Below, piece by piece: positions 1-8,693 of a stretch of 64,000 bases of DNA. The translations under genes and the position numbers were made by a program. Below the pieces are notes generated by a model. That model saw only the letters and a program-made list of their open reading frames with translations, searched no databases and had not been told where the DNA came from. The stretch spans positions 1 to 64,000 of the forward strand of contig CBDBVB010000023.1 in NCBI GenBank assembly GCA_965212545.1. The letters are read 5' to 3'. The DNA comes from JABDIP01 sp965212545. Its GTDB lineage: Bacteria; Pseudomonadota; Alphaproteobacteria; DSM-16000; Inquilinaceae. The first letter of the stretch is position 1; each line of letters begins with the position of its first letter.

Positions 1-1820
1 CGGTCGACGGCGAGGTCAAGGATCTCGCCGCCAGCGTCGCCGCCGACGCCCAGGTGGCGATCGTCACCCGCAAATCGCCCGAGGCGCTGGAGCTGATCCG
101 CCACGACTCGGCCCATGTGATGGCCGAGGCGGTGCAGTCGCTGTATCCGGGCACCCAGGTCACCATCGGCCCGGCGATCGCCGACGGGTTCTACTACGAC
201 TTCGCCCGCAACGAGCCGTTCTCCACCGACGATCTGGAGCAGATCGAGGCGGCGATGGCGAAGATCATCGCCCGCGATGCGCCGTTCACCCGCGAGGAGT
301 GGGACCGCAGCGAGGCGATCGAGTTCTTCAAGGAGAAGGGCGAGCAGTACAAGGCGCAGATCATCGAGGATCTGCCGGAGAGCGAGACCATCTCGGTCTA
401 CCGGCAGGGCGAGTGGCTCGATCTGTGCCGCGGGCCGCACATGCCGTCCACCGGCCATGTCGGCAAGGGCTTCAAGCTGATGAAGGTGGCGGGCGCCTAT
501 TGGCGCGGCGACCATCGCAACGCCATGTTGCAGCGGATCTACGGCACCGCCTGGCGCGACGAGAAGGAACTGAAGGCCCATCTGCAGCGCCTGGAGGAAG
601 CCGAGCGGCGCGACCATCGCCGGTTGGGGCGCGAGATGGATCTGTTCCACCTTCAGGAGGAAGCGGCCGGCAGCGTCTTCTGGCATCCCAAGGGCTGGAC
701 GCTGTACCGCCTGGTCGAGGACTACATCCGGAACCGGGTCGACGATGCCGGCTATGTCGAGGTGCGCACGCCGCAATTGCTGGACCGCAGCTTCTGGGAG
801 CGGTCGGGCCATTGGGAGAAGTTCCGCGAGGCCATGTTCGTGGTGCCGGATGACGAGGACAAGAACCTCGCGCTGAAGCCGATGAACTGCCCCTGCCATG
901 TCGAGATCTTCCGACATGGCATCAAGAGCTACCGCGACCTGCCGATCCGCATGGCGGAGTTCGGTTCGTGCCATCGCAACGAACCGTCCGGCGCCTTGCA
1001 CGGGTTGATGCGGGTGCGCGCCTTCGTCCAGGACGACGCGCATATCTTCTGCCGCGAGGACCAGATCACCGAGGAAAGCATCGCTTTCTGCAATCTGCTG
1101 ATGCAGATGTATGCCGATTTCGGCTTCACCGACGTGCTGGTCAATTTCGCCGACCGGCCGCCGGTCAGGGCCGGCGACGATGCCACCTGGGATCGTGCCG
1201 AAGCGGCGCTGAAGGCGGCGGTGGACCAGAGCGGGTTGGAATACAATCTCAATCCCGGCGAGGGTGCGTTCTACGGGCCGAAGCTGGAATTCGTGCTGCG
1301 CGACGCGATCGGCCGCGAATGGCAATGCGGCACGCTGCAACTCGACTTCGTCCTTCCGGAACGCCTGGACGCCACCTATATCGGCGAGGACGGCGCCAAG
1401 CATCGGCCTGCCATGCTGCACCGCGCCGTCGTTGGCTCGCTGGAACGGTTCATCGGCGTGGTGATCGAGCACTATGCCGGTCGGCTGCCGCTGTGGCTGG
1501 CGCCGGTGCAGGTGGTGGTGGCGACCATCACCCAGGACAGCGACGCCTATGCCGAGGAGGTCACGGCGGCGCTGTTGGCGGCCGGGCTGCGGGCGGAAGC
1601 CGACCTGCGCAACGAGAAGATCAACTACAAGATCCGCGAGCACAGCCACAAGAAGGTGCCGGTGATGCTGGTCGTCGGCAAACGCGAGTCGGACGAGCGG
1701 ACCGTCGCCATGCGGCGCCTGGGCGGCAAGGCGCAAGAAATCCTTGCCCTGGATCAGGCACTCAATACACTTAAGACTGACGCTCGATCTCCGATCGATG
1801 CGCCGGACTTGGATGCGTAA
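1..1820 (+). CDS. thrS: Threonine--tRNA ligase, 5'-truncated by the window edge
   Basis: Cytoplasmic class II synthetase that charges tRNA-Thr. The reading frame is open from base 3, so the start codon lies outside the window and about 605 C-terminal residues are visible, against roughly 640 for a full enzyme. The first codons are the end of the TGS domain. The editing domain follows, then the catalytic core with the zinc-ligand motif MNCPCHVEIF (near base 880), the class II motif 2 region RMAEFGSCHRNEPSG and motif 3 region HRAVVGSLERFIG, and an anticodon-binding domain at the end (VMLVVGKRE). The product has no internal break. It is followed 29 bases later by the rare-start infC gene, a classic thrS-infC arrangement, so co-transcription is likely. 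Identification is certain; only the N-terminus is missing. Confidence 0.98.
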   Translation, partial: VDGEVKDLAASVAADAQVAIVTRKSPEALELIRHDSAHVMAEAVQSLYPGTQVTIGPAIADGFYYDFARNEPFSTDDLEQIEAAMAKIIARDAPFTREEWDRSEAIEFFKEKGEQYKAQIIEDLPESETISVYRQGEWLDLCRGPHMPSTGHVGKGFKLMKVAGAYWRGDHRNAMLQRIYGTAWRDEKELKAHLQRLEEAERRDHRRLGREMDLFHLQEEAAGSVFWHPKGWTLYRLVEDYIRNRVDDAGYVEVRTPQLLDRSFWERSGHWEKFREAMFVVPDDEDKNLALKPMNCPCHVEIFRHGIKSYRDLPIRMAEFGSCHRNEPSGALHGLMRVRAFVQDDAHIFCREDQITEESIAFCNLLMQMYADFGFTDVLVNFADRPPVRAGDDATWDRAEAALKAAVDQSGLEYNLNPGEGAFYGPKLEFVLRDAIGREWQCGTLQLDFVLPERLDATYIGEDGAKHRPAMLHRAVVGSLERFIGVVIEHYAGRLPLWLAPVQVVVATITQDSDAYAEEVTAALLAAGLRAEADLRNEKINYKIREHSHKKVPVMLVVGKRESDERTVAMRRLGGKAQEILALDQALNTLKTDARSPIDAPDLDA

Positions 1821-1849
1821 CCTGCCAACGAAAGAGGAGTACCCTTTTT

Positions 1850-2386
1850 ATCGCCAGACCACCCCATAACGCACCCCCGACCCGGGACGGGCCACGGGTG
1901 AATACCGAGATCGATGTCACACAGGTGCGATTGATCGACGCCGACAACAACATGCTAGGCGTCGTGCCGCTGCGCGAGGCTCTCTGGGCCGCCGAGGAGG
2001 TCGGCCTCGACCTGGTCGAGGTCTCGCCGGGTGCGGAGCCGCCAGTCTGCAAGGTCCTCGACTACGGCAAATACAAATACGAGGCCCAGAAGAAGAAGAA
2101 CGAAGCCCGCAAGAAGCAGAAGACGGTCGACGTCAAGGAGATCAAGCTGCGGCCGAACATCGACGACCACGATTACGAAGTGAAGATGCGCAATGCCCGC
2201 CGCTTCATCGGCGAAGGCGACAAGGTCAAGGTCACGTTGCGTTTTCGTGGCCGCGAGATGGCGCACCAGGAACTCGGCATGAATGTCCTGGTCCGGGTAC
2301 GCGAAGAGCTGGACGAGATGGCCAAGGTCGAACAGATGCCGAAGATGGAAGGCCGCCAGATGGTGATGGTGCTGGCGCCGCGCTGA
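1850..2386 (+). CDS. infC: Translation initiation factor IF-3, probable ATC start codon
   Basis: IF-3 binds the 30S subunit, prevents premature 50S joining and proofreads the initiation codon. The recognisable protein runs on upstream of the first standard start (GTG 1898): the in-frame codons from 1850 read ATC then ARPPHNAPPTRDGPRVNTEI, the usual N-terminus of alphaproteobacterial IF-3. No ATG, GTG or TTG lies in that frame between a good ribosome-binding site (AGGAG, 1835-1839) and GTG 1898. I therefore place the start at ATC 1850, giving 178 residues, close to the 180 of the E. coli protein. A non-canonical start discriminated against by IF-3 itself is the known basis of infC autoregulation (AUU in E. 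coli). Both IF-3 domains and the lysine-rich linker (KYEAQKKKNEARKKQK) are present. A terminator-like hairpin follows at 2429. Confidence 0.95.
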   Translation: MARPPHNAPPTRDGPRVNTEIDVTQVRLIDADNNMLGVVPLREALWAAEEVGLDLVEVSPGAEPPVCKVLDYGKYKYEAQKKKNEARKKQKTVDVKEIKLRPNIDDHDYEVKMRNARRFIGEGDKVKVTLRFRGREMAHQELGMNVLVRVREELDEMAKVEQMPKMEGRQMVMVLAPR

Positions 2387-2428
2387 GCGGCGCCGGGCCG
2401 GCGGATCACTGAGTGTAGACCCGTACCG

Positions 2429-2474
2429 AGGCCTGTTCGGCCGGCGTAGATAACCGGCCCCAGGCCTTTCTTTT
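2429..2474 (+). terminator. Probable Rho-independent terminator after infC
   Basis: Two nested inverted repeats, AGGCCTG (2429-2435) with CAGGCCT (2461-2467) and GGCCGG (2439-2444) with CCGGCC (2454-2459), form a long stem. It is followed at once by the T-rich tract TTCTTTT (2468-2474). It lies 42 bases after the infC stop and probably ends the thrS-infC transcript. Confidence 0.65.
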
Positions 2475-2602
2475 GATCATTTGTCCGTTCATAACGTGCC
2501 GACCGTTCCCGGAATCGCCCGACGGGAATGCAGGCGACACCCGCGAAATGTCCGCGCCCGCCGGCCTTCGAAGACTATACAGGTGAGATAAAAGGAGACC
2601 CC

Positions 2603-2770
2603 ATGCCAAGGAAGCCCAACTACCGCTTCGAGCGGACCGAGAGGGAGCGCCAGAAGGCGGCGAAGAAGGCCGCGCGCCTCGCCGCCAAACAGGAACGGGC
2701 CGAGGCTGCGAAGGCGGCGGAGGCGACCGGGGCACCGGCCGAGGAGCCGTCCGAACCCTCCGAGGAATAG
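2603..2770 (+). CDS. Small basic hypothetical protein, 55 aa
   Basis: I do not know a function. The start is ATG 2603, which follows a strong ribosome-binding site (AAAGGAGA, 2591-2598); an open frame continues upstream to 2528 but has no such signal. The product begins MPRKPNYRFERTERERQKAA, continues as a Lys/Arg/Ala-rich helix and ends in an acidic Glu/Pro tail. Short proteins with an N-terminus of the type M-x-R-K-P-N-Y-x-F-E-R are common in alphaproteobacteria from my recollection of annotated genomes, where they are left as hypothetical. No signal peptide or membrane segment is visible. The gene stands between the infC terminator and another hypothetical gene, so it probably has its own promoter. 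Confidence 0.7.
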   Translation: MPRKPNYRFERTERERQKAAKKAARLAAKQERAEAAKAAEATGAPAEEPSEPSEE

Positions 2771-2817
2771 ATCCAAACTCCCGTTCCGGCACCCGGCCCT
2801 GATGGTCGACTGAGCGA

Positions 2818-3315
2818 GTGGGCACTTCCTTGGCGGGGCATCGGCGTATCGTGTCGGCCGGCATTTTGGCGCTGGCGATACTGGGGCTGTCGGCACTCGG
2901 ATTCTGCGGCAGGGGCGAACACGCCGCGGACTGGCGGGGATGGGCGCGGGAAAGCGCGCTTGGTCTTTCCTTCGCGATGCCGCCAGGCCGCGTCCTCGAA
3001 ATGGACGCGACAAGCATAGAACTGGTCAATCCAGCAGCCTACAGGACCATCGACATCATCGCGCTCTATCCGGACGGGCCACCATCAGCGACCCGAATCA
3101 GCGACGGGCCGGTGCTCCGGCAGGGTGCGTTGCCCGCGCCTTTCACCATTCGCCAGGATTCCGGCGGCTCCGGCGGCCCTGGCTACACCCTGTCGACCAC
3201 CAAGGCCGTGAATGGCCAGAGCGTCTCACTGCTTGCCTCCGTGCAGTCGGAATTCGGGACACCGTCTTTCGAAGAGGCCTGGGCGGTCTGGGAGAGCCTG
3301 CGGCGAGCGGAGTAG
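2818..3315 (+). CDS. Hypothetical exported protein, 165 aa
   Basis: No family recognised. The likely start is GTG 2818. The first 30 residues form a signal-peptide-like segment: a charged start (GHRRIVSAG), a hydrophobic core (ILALAILGLSALGF) and then Cys-Gly-Arg-Gly. The Cys might be lipidated, but the preceding residues (A-L-G-F) are a poor lipobox. The mature part contains Trp-Arg-Gly-Trp-Ala-Arg-Glu, a stretch of predicted beta strands and a C-terminal helix ending in SLRRAE. This could be a small periplasmic or surface protein. No gene nearby gives a functional clue; it lies between infC and rpmI in a segment that looks inserted into the usual translation cluster. Confidence 0.6.
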   Translation: MGTSLAGHRRIVSAGILALAILGLSALGFCGRGEHAADWRGWARESALGLSFAMPPGRVLEMDATSIELVNPAAYRTIDIIALYPDGPPSATRISDGPVLRQGALPAPFTIRQDSGGSGGPGYTLSTTKAVNGQSVSLLASVQSEFGTPSFEEAWAVWESLRRAE

Positions 3316-3523
3316 GAGCGTCGTCAGGGCCGGATACCTGAAGACATATTTGCCCTTTTTCGAGCCCGTCGGATTTCTCATGGGGCCATCCCACCGTCAC
3401 CGCGAGTTCGAGAATGATCAATCCTGTCGCCACAACCGTCAGCACTTTCGTTGCATAGAAAGTCGAAAGATCCGCTGACTAAGATCGCGGCTGCCCCCAC
3501 ACATTCTATGGCAAAGTCCCAAA

Positions 3524-3925
3524 ATGGCCGGATCAATGAAGCGCGTCGCCCTGGCCCTGATTGCACCGAGAAGCCGCCGCCTGAGCTGGTGCTATCTCGT
3601 TCTGGTGTTGCCAATCCTGTTCCTCGCAGTGGGCGGGTACACCTATGGCGGCTTCGTTTTCTACTCGATCCTGGTCATGATCGTTGTTGGGCAATTTCTA
3701 TATCCAACGCTATTGGGTTGGTCGGTAACGGCTCTATTCTTCGCCGTTGCGACTGCCCTCTACAGTTACGTGCTCGCGCGAGACATCGTCTACCTGTCAA
3801 TGGGCCGGCGACCCCAAGCACTTGTTAATCTGGAAGATACGGTCGGCTTCCTAATCCTTCTTGCCGTGGTGGCCGGTCTACTCGCTCTGGCAATCAAGAT
3901 ACGGCCGGGATTGCGCAAGCCATAG
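3524..3925 (+). CDS. Hypothetical integral membrane protein, 133 aa
   Basis: No family recognised. The product has about four hydrophobic segments: roughly residues 21-39 (LSWCYLVLVLPILFLAVGG), 41-62, 64-87 and 106-127 (VGFLILLAVVAGLLALAIKI). The short ends are basic. ATG 3524 is used; ATG 3536, four codons on, is an equally possible start. Codon composition is less GC-rich than the flanking core genes. Neighbours are a hypothetical exported protein upstream and the rpmI-rplT promoter downstream, which say nothing about its role. Confidence 0.55.
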   Translation: MAGSMKRVALALIAPRSRRLSWCYLVLVLPILFLAVGGYTYGGFVFYSILVMIVVGQFLYPTLLGWSVTALFFAVATALYSYVLARDIVYLSMGRRPQALVNLEDTVGFLILLAVVAGLLALAIKIRPGLRKP

Positions 3926-4065
3926 CCTGACGATGGCGCATTTCCGACCGGCTCCCTATCGCCGACATCCCGATGGCAGGGCGCCCGGCCGGGGATCCGG
4001 CGAGGTCGCACCAATGGGCATTTGCCTGTTCACCATTGGCTTCCTCGCCCCGGTCCATCGCGCCC

Positions 4066-4094
4066 TTGCGCTCCCACCGACACGTCGTTATAAC
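4066..4094 (+). promoter_or_regulatory. Putative sigma-70-type promoter for rpmI-rplT
   Basis: TTGCGC (4066-4071) and TATAAC (4089-4094) are separated by 17 bases. The -10 matches TATAAT at five of six positions and the -35 keeps the TTG core. Transcription would begin near 4101 and give a leader of about 100 nucleotides before rpmI. This is a sequence match only. Confidence 0.5.
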
Positions 4095-4204
4095 CCGCGC
4101 TCCATATTGGCGGTGAGGCCGGGTCCGTACGAGACCCCATAGGGCATGCCCAGCCGCCAGACGTGGCCATCACGGCGGCCGCATCCAATACGAAGGAACA
4201 GAAA

Positions 4205-4405
4205 ATGCCCAAGATGAAGACGAAAAGTGCCGCCAAGCGGCGCTTCCGGCTGACCGCGACCGGCAAGGTCCGGTTCAATGCCAGCCATCGCCGGCACCGG
4301 TTGATCAGCAAGACCAAGCGGGCGAAGGAGCGGAACCAGGGCACCCAGATCATGTGCGACGCCGACGCCGCGAAGGTGAAGCGTCACATGTTGCCGAACG
4401 GTTAG
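4205..4405 (+). CDS. rpmI: 50S ribosomal protein L35 (bL35)
   Basis: Small basic protein of the large ribosomal subunit, 66 residues, the usual size. ATG 4205 is chosen over an in-frame upstream start at 4163 because it gives the canonical N-terminus MPKMKTKSAAKRRFRLTATG and follows AAGGA (4193-4197) at a seven-base spacing. The end of the protein (VKRHMLPNG) is also typical. rplT begins 17 bases after its stop, so the two are co-transcribed from the promoter at 4066. In many bacteria rpmI-rplT follows infC directly; here about 1.8 kb with three small genes separates them. Confidence 0.96.
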   Translation: MPKMKTKSAAKRRFRLTATGKVRFNASHRRHRLISKTKRAKERNQGTQIMCDADAAKVKRHMLPNG

Positions 4406-4422
4406 CGCGGAGGCTCAAGCAG

Positions 4423-4788
4423 ATGGCACGAGTAAAGCGGGGCGTCGTCAACCACGCCCGCCACAAGAAGGTCCTGAAGCTCGCCAAGGGCTATCGCGGC
4501 CGAAGCAAGAATACTTTCAAGGCCGCCGCCCGGCGCGTCGAGAAGGCGCTGTCATACGCCTATCGCGACCGCCGCAACCGCAAGCGGACATTCCGCGCGC
4601 TGTGGATCCAGCGGATCAACGCCGGGGTGCGCGAACACGGGCTGACCTATTCCCAGTTCATGCATGGCGTCTCGCTGGCCGGCATCGAGGTCGACCGCAA
4701 GGTCCTGTCGGAGTTGGCGGTGCGGGAACCGGATGCGTTTAAGGCCTTGGTCGATCAGGCCCAGGCCGCGCTGAAACAAGCCGCCTGA
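4423..4788 (+). CDS. rplT: 50S ribosomal protein L20 (bL20)
   Basis: L20 binds 23S rRNA early in 50S assembly. ATG 4423 gives a 121-residue protein with the standard N-terminus MARVKRGVVNHARHKKVLKLAKGYR; the frame stays open further upstream but that part overlaps rpmI and is not coding. A ribosome-binding site GCGGAGG lies at 4406-4412. The second gene of the rpmI-rplT unit, it is followed after 52 bases by a strong terminator-like hairpin (4841-4870). In E. coli L20 represses translation of its own operon through the leader; whether the roughly 100-nucleotide leader here does so is not visible from sequence alone. Confidence 0.97.
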   Translation: MARVKRGVVNHARHKKVLKLAKGYRGRSKNTFKAAARRVEKALSYAYRDRRNRKRTFRALWIQRINAGVREHGLTYSQFMHGVSLAGIEVDRKVLSELAVREPDAFKALVDQAQAALKQAA

Positions 4789-4840
4789 CCCCGACCGGCA
4801 CATCGGTGCCGGACCCGGATCGAAGGCGAGAGACAAGCGA

Positions 4841-4870
4841 GGGGCCAGGCCTGACAGCGTGGCCCCTTTT
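4841..4870 (+). terminator. Rho-independent terminator between rplT and pheS
   Basis: GGGGCCA (4841-4847) pairs with TGGCCCC (4860-4866) across a 12-base loop and is followed directly by TTTT (4867-4870). It most likely ends the rpmI-rplT transcript. It could also act as an attenuator for pheS, but no Phe-rich leader peptide is present upstream. Confidence 0.7.
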
Positions 4871-4932
4871 GCATGACCGGGGCCGGAGGGCGGATTGCAG
4901 GCCGTGGTGACAGGGCGAAGGGAAGACCGGGG

Positions 4933-6015
4933 ATGGAAGATCTTGAGCAGCTGAAGAGCGAATTGCTGACGGCCGTCGACGCCGCCGCCGATCTGTCTGC
5001 ACTGGACGCCGCCAGGGTTGGTGCGCTGGGCAAGAAAGGCCGCATCACCGGCCTGATGAAGACCCTGGGCGGGCTGGATCCGGCGGCGCGCAAAGAGGCC
5101 GGCGCGGCGCTCAATACGGTCAAGGAGTCGGTGGCCGAGGCAATCGAACTGCGGCGCCGGGTGCTGGAGCGCGCCGCCATGGCCGGCCGGCTGGAGGCGG
5201 ATCGGATCGATGTATCGCTGCCGGTCCGGCCGGAACAGGCTGGCCACGTCCACCCGATTACCCAGACCATCGACGAATTGACGGCGATCTTTGCCGAGAT
5301 GGGCTATTCGGTCGCCGAGGGCCCGGATATCGAGGATGATTTCCATAACTTCACCGCCCTCAACATGCCGGACGAGCATCCCGCCCGGCAGATGCACGAC
5401 ACCTTCTACTTGCCTCACGGCGCCGATGCCGAGGGCGGCAGTACGGTCCTGCGCACCCATACCTCGCCGGTCCAGATCCGCACCATGATGAGCAGCACGC
5501 CGCCGATCCGGATCATCGTGCCGGGCCGCACCTACCGGTCCGATTACGACATGACCCACACGCCGATGTTCCATCAGGTCGAGGGGCTGGTGGTCGACGA
5601 GACAACCCATATGGGCCATCTGAAGGGCTGCCTGATCGATTTCTGCCGTGCCTTCTTCGACATCGACGACCTGCCGCTCAGGTTCCGGCCCAGTTTCTTC
5701 CCCTTCACTGAGCCGTCGGCGGAGGTCGATATCGGCTGTCGGCGCAGCGGCGGCGAACTGGTGCTGGGCAATCACGGCGACTGGCTGGAGATCCTGGGCT
5801 GCGGCATGGTCCATCCCAACGTGCTGGAGATGTCCGGCATCGATTCGACCCGCTATCAGGGCTTCGCCTTCGGCATGGGGATCGAGCGCATCGCCATGCT
5901 GAAATACGGCATCCCGGATCTGCGGACCTTCTTCGAGGCCGATCTGCGCTGGCTGCGCCACTATGGGTTCGTGCCGCTGGACATGCCGTCCATGGCCCAG
6001 GGCCTGACACGCTGA
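4933..6015 (+). CDS. pheS: Phenylalanine--tRNA ligase alpha subunit
   Basis: Catalytic subunit of the alpha2-beta2 class II synthetase. ATG 4933 gives 360 residues beginning MEDLEQLKSELLTAV, the usual N-terminal coiled coil; the in-frame ATG at 4873 would add 20 Gly/Arg-rich residues overlapping the terminator tail and is unlikely. Motif 2 (PGRTYRSDYDMTHTPMFHQVEGL), the Phe-binding region (FRPSFFPFTEPSAEVDI) and motif 3 (GFAFGMGIERIAMLKYG) are all present. pheT follows after 13 bases, forming the standard pheST operon. Confidence 0.98.
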   Translation: MEDLEQLKSELLTAVDAAADLSALDAARVGALGKKGRITGLMKTLGGLDPAARKEAGAALNTVKESVAEAIELRRRVLERAAMAGRLEADRIDVSLPVRPEQAGHVHPITQTIDELTAIFAEMGYSVAEGPDIEDDFHNFTALNMPDEHPARQMHDTFYLPHGADAEGGSTVLRTHTSPVQIRTMMSSTPPIRIIVPGRTYRSDYDMTHTPMFHQVEGLVVDETTHMGHLKGCLIDFCRAFFDIDDLPLRFRPSFFPFTEPSAEVDIGCRRSGGELVLGNHGDWLEILGCGMVHPNVLEMSGIDSTRYQGFAFGMGIERIAMLKYGIPDLRTFFEADLRWLRHYGFVPLDMPSMAQGLTR

Positions 6016-6028
6016 GGCGGATGAGAAA

Positions 6029-8437
6029 ATGAAATTCACCCTCTCCTGGCTGAAGGAACACCTGGACACCGATCGCGGGCTGGACGAGATCGCCGGGCAG
6101 TTGACCGCGCTCGGCCTCGAGGTCGAGTCGGTGGAAGACAAGGCGTCGGCGCTGGCGCCGTTCACCGTCGGCCATGTGGTCCGCTGCGAACAGCATCCCA
6201 ATGCCGACCGGCTGAGGGTCTGCCACGTCGATACCGGCTCCGGCGAGGTCCAGGTGGTGTGCGGCGCGCCCAATGCCCGGGCCGGGATGAAGGGCGTGTT
6301 CGCGCCGGCCGGGACCTATATTCCCGGCACCGACATGACGCTCAAACCGGGCGTGATTCGCGGCGTGGAGTCGAACGGCATGCTGTGCTCGGAACGCGAA
6401 ATGGGGCTGTCCGACGAGCATACCGGCATCATCGACCTGCCTCAGGACTGCGAGGTCGGCGCCCCGTTCGCCGAGGTCATGGGGCTCAACGACCCGGTGA
6501 TCGACATCGGCCTGACCCCGGACCGCGGCGATTGCGCCGGGCTGCGCGGCATCGCCCGCGACCTTGCCGCCGCCGGCGTGGGAACCCTGCGCGCCCTGCC
6601 GGCGGACCCGGTTCCGGGCCGTTTCAAGAGCCCGATCGGGGTCACGCTTAGACTGCCGAAGGGGGCGGAGGCGGCGTGCCCGATGTTTGTCGGCCGTTAC
6701 ATTCGCGGCGTGAACAACGGGCCGAGCCCACGTTGGCTTCAGGACAAGCTGCGCGCCGTGGGGCTCAGGCCGATTTCCACCCTGGTCGACGTCACCAACT
6801 ACTTCACCATGGACCGGGCCCGGCCGCTGCATGTCTTCGATGCCGATACGGTCGCCGGCGGGCTGCACGTCCGGCTGTCGACCGAAGGCGAGACGCTGGA
6901 TGCGCTGAACGACAAATCCTACACGCTGGGCGACGAGATCTGCGTCATCGCCGACGATGACGGCGTGCTTGCCTTGGGCGGCGTTATCGGCGGCACCGCG
7001 TCTGGATGCACTGAAGAAACGGTCAACGTGTTCGTCGAGGCGGCGCTGTTCGACCCGGTTCGCACCGCCGCCTCCGGCCGCAAGCTGTCGATCGATTCCG
7101 ACGCCCGCTACCGCTTCGAGCGCGGCGTCGACCCGGATGCGGTGATCGCAGGCATGGAACAGGCGACTGCGCTGATCGTCGAGCTGTGCGGCGGCGAGCC
7201 GAGCGAGCTGGTGGTCGCCGGCGCGGCCCCGGACTGGCGCCGCGCCCTGACGCTCAGGCCGACCAGGGTCGAGCATCTGGGCGGAGTCGCAGTGTCGCTG
7301 GACGAGCAGGTGCGCATCCTGACCGCGCTTGGCTGCACCGTGACGGAGGGCAAGGACGGCGTGCTGCATGCCGAGATCCCCAGCTGGCGCAGCGACATCC
7401 ACGGCGAGGCCGATCTGGTCGAGGAGGTGCTGCGGGTGCACGGCTTCGACAACATACCGGCGGTGTCAATGCCCCGTCTCGATGCGCTGACCCGGCCGGC
7501 GATCACCGCCAAGCAACGAGCCTCGACACAGATTCGCCGGCTGCTGGCAACGCGCGGATTGAATGAGGCGGTCACCTGGTCGTTCATGGAGTCCGCCCTT
7601 GCCGCCCGGTTCGGTTTCCAGCGCACTGATCTGAAGCTGCTGAACCCGATCGCCAGCGACCTCGACGCCATGCGGCCGTCGATCCTGCCCAACCTGATCC
7701 AGGCCGCCACCCGCAACACCGATCGCGGGCTGCCAAACGGCGCCCTTTTCGAGGTCGGACCGGTCTATCGCGACACCTCACCGAAGGGCCAGAGCCTGGT
7801 CGCGACCGGCATCCGGACCGGCGAGATCGGCGACCGCCATTGGGCGGGAACCGCACGACCTGCCGACGCCTTCGACGCCAAGGCGGACGCGCTGGCCGTG
7901 CTGACCGCGGCAGCCGCCCCGGTCGCCAACTGTATCGTCACCACCGATGCGCCGGACTGGTATCACCCGGGCCGCTCCGGCTGCCTCAGGCTCGGCCCCA
8001 ATGTGCTGGCCTATTTCGGCGAGATCCACCCGGCCCTGCTGGCGGAGATGGACGCGCCGTCGCCGATCGCCGCATTTGAGGTCTTTCTGGACGCCGTGCC
8101 ACAGCCGAAATCGGCCAAGCGCGGCACCGCAAGACCGCTGCTGAAGCTTTCGGCCTTCCAGCCTCTGGAACGCGATTTCGCCTTCGTGGTCGACGAGACC
8201 GTGCCCGCGGCCGACCTGATCCGCGCGGCGAAGGGTGGCGACAAGGCGCTGATCGCCGATATTGGCGTGTTCGACCTGTATCAGGGCAAGGGCGTCGAGG
8301 ACGGCAAGAAAAGCGTCGCCATCAAGGTCACGCTGCAGCCGGTCGAGGCCACCCTGACCGACGAGCAGATCGAGGCGGTCTCCGCGAAGATCGTGGCCAA
8401 TGTGGAGAAGCGCACCGGCGGGACGCTGCGGCGATAA
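6029..8437 (+). CDS. pheT: Phenylalanine--tRNA ligase beta subunit
   Basis: Structural, editing and tRNA-binding subunit of PheRS, 802 residues, normal for the long bacterial form. Visible in order: the N-terminal tRNA-binding EMAP-like domain (about 40-150), the B3/B4 editing region (around 210-390, with RFERGVDP near 364), the B5 domain, a catalytic-like core and the C-terminal ferredoxin-like anticodon-binding domain (FQPLERDFAFVVDE, about 710-800). It is read from ATG 6029, 13 bases after pheS. The next gene is convergent, 256 bases on, and no strong terminator is obvious in between. Confidence 0.98.
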   Translation: MKFTLSWLKEHLDTDRGLDEIAGQLTALGLEVESVEDKASALAPFTVGHVVRCEQHPNADRLRVCHVDTGSGEVQVVCGAPNARAGMKGVFAPAGTYIPGTDMTLKPGVIRGVESNGMLCSEREMGLSDEHTGIIDLPQDCEVGAPFAEVMGLNDPVIDIGLTPDRGDCAGLRGIARDLAAAGVGTLRALPADPVPGRFKSPIGVTLRLPKGAEAACPMFVGRYIRGVNNGPSPRWLQDKLRAVGLRPISTLVDVTNYFTMDRARPLHVFDADTVAGGLHVRLSTEGETLDALNDKSYTLGDEICVIADDDGVLALGGVIGGTASGCTEETVNVFVEAALFDPVRTAASGRKLSIDSDARYRFERGVDPDAVIAGMEQATALIVELCGGEPSELVVAGAAPDWRRALTLRPTRVEHLGGVAVSLDEQVRILTALGCTVTEGKDGVLHAEIPSWRSDIHGEADLVEEVLRVHGFDNIPAVSMPRLDALTRPAITAKQRASTQIRRLLATRGLNEAVTWSFMESALAARFGFQRTDLKLLNPIASDLDAMRPSILPNLIQAATRNTDRGLPNGALFEVGPVYRDTSPKGQSLVATGIRTGEIGDRHWAGTARPADAFDAKADALAVLTAAAAPVANCIVTTDAPDWYHPGRSGCLRLGPNVLAYFGEIHPALLAEMDAPSPIAAFEVFLDAVPQPKSAKRGTARPLLKLSAFQPLERDFAFVVDETVPAADLIRAAKGGDKALIADIGVFDLYQGKGVEDGKKSVAIKVTLQPVEATLTDEQIEAVSAKIVANVEKRTGGTLRR

Positions 8438-8693
8438 TCCGGCAAACGATTTCGACATCCATCACCGAACAGGCTCTTCGCCTCAGCTCCTCGGGCAAGA
8501 CCGGCCAGGGATCGCCGAATGGACAGCGACCCCTGGCATTCCGCGTCATCAGGCATCAGGCTGCGGGAAGCACCGCGTCGGCTGCGCGCACACCGACTTC
8601 GCGGCACAGTGACGGACCGCCTCGGTGCGACCCAGCCCTATTCCGGCGGCCAGCGGCGCGTCGACGGCGCCGGCCCGTGCGAAGGACGTCCTG

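Noticed and set aside
968..1774. Long Arg/Ala-rich open frames overlapping thrS and other core genes
   Set aside because: They are out-of-frame readings of real genes in GC-rich DNA, without family similarity or ribosome-binding sites.
4841..4870. Hairpin before pheS as a phenylalanine attenuator
   Set aside because: No leader peptide with Phe codons lies between rplT and the hairpin, so a simple terminator is more likely.
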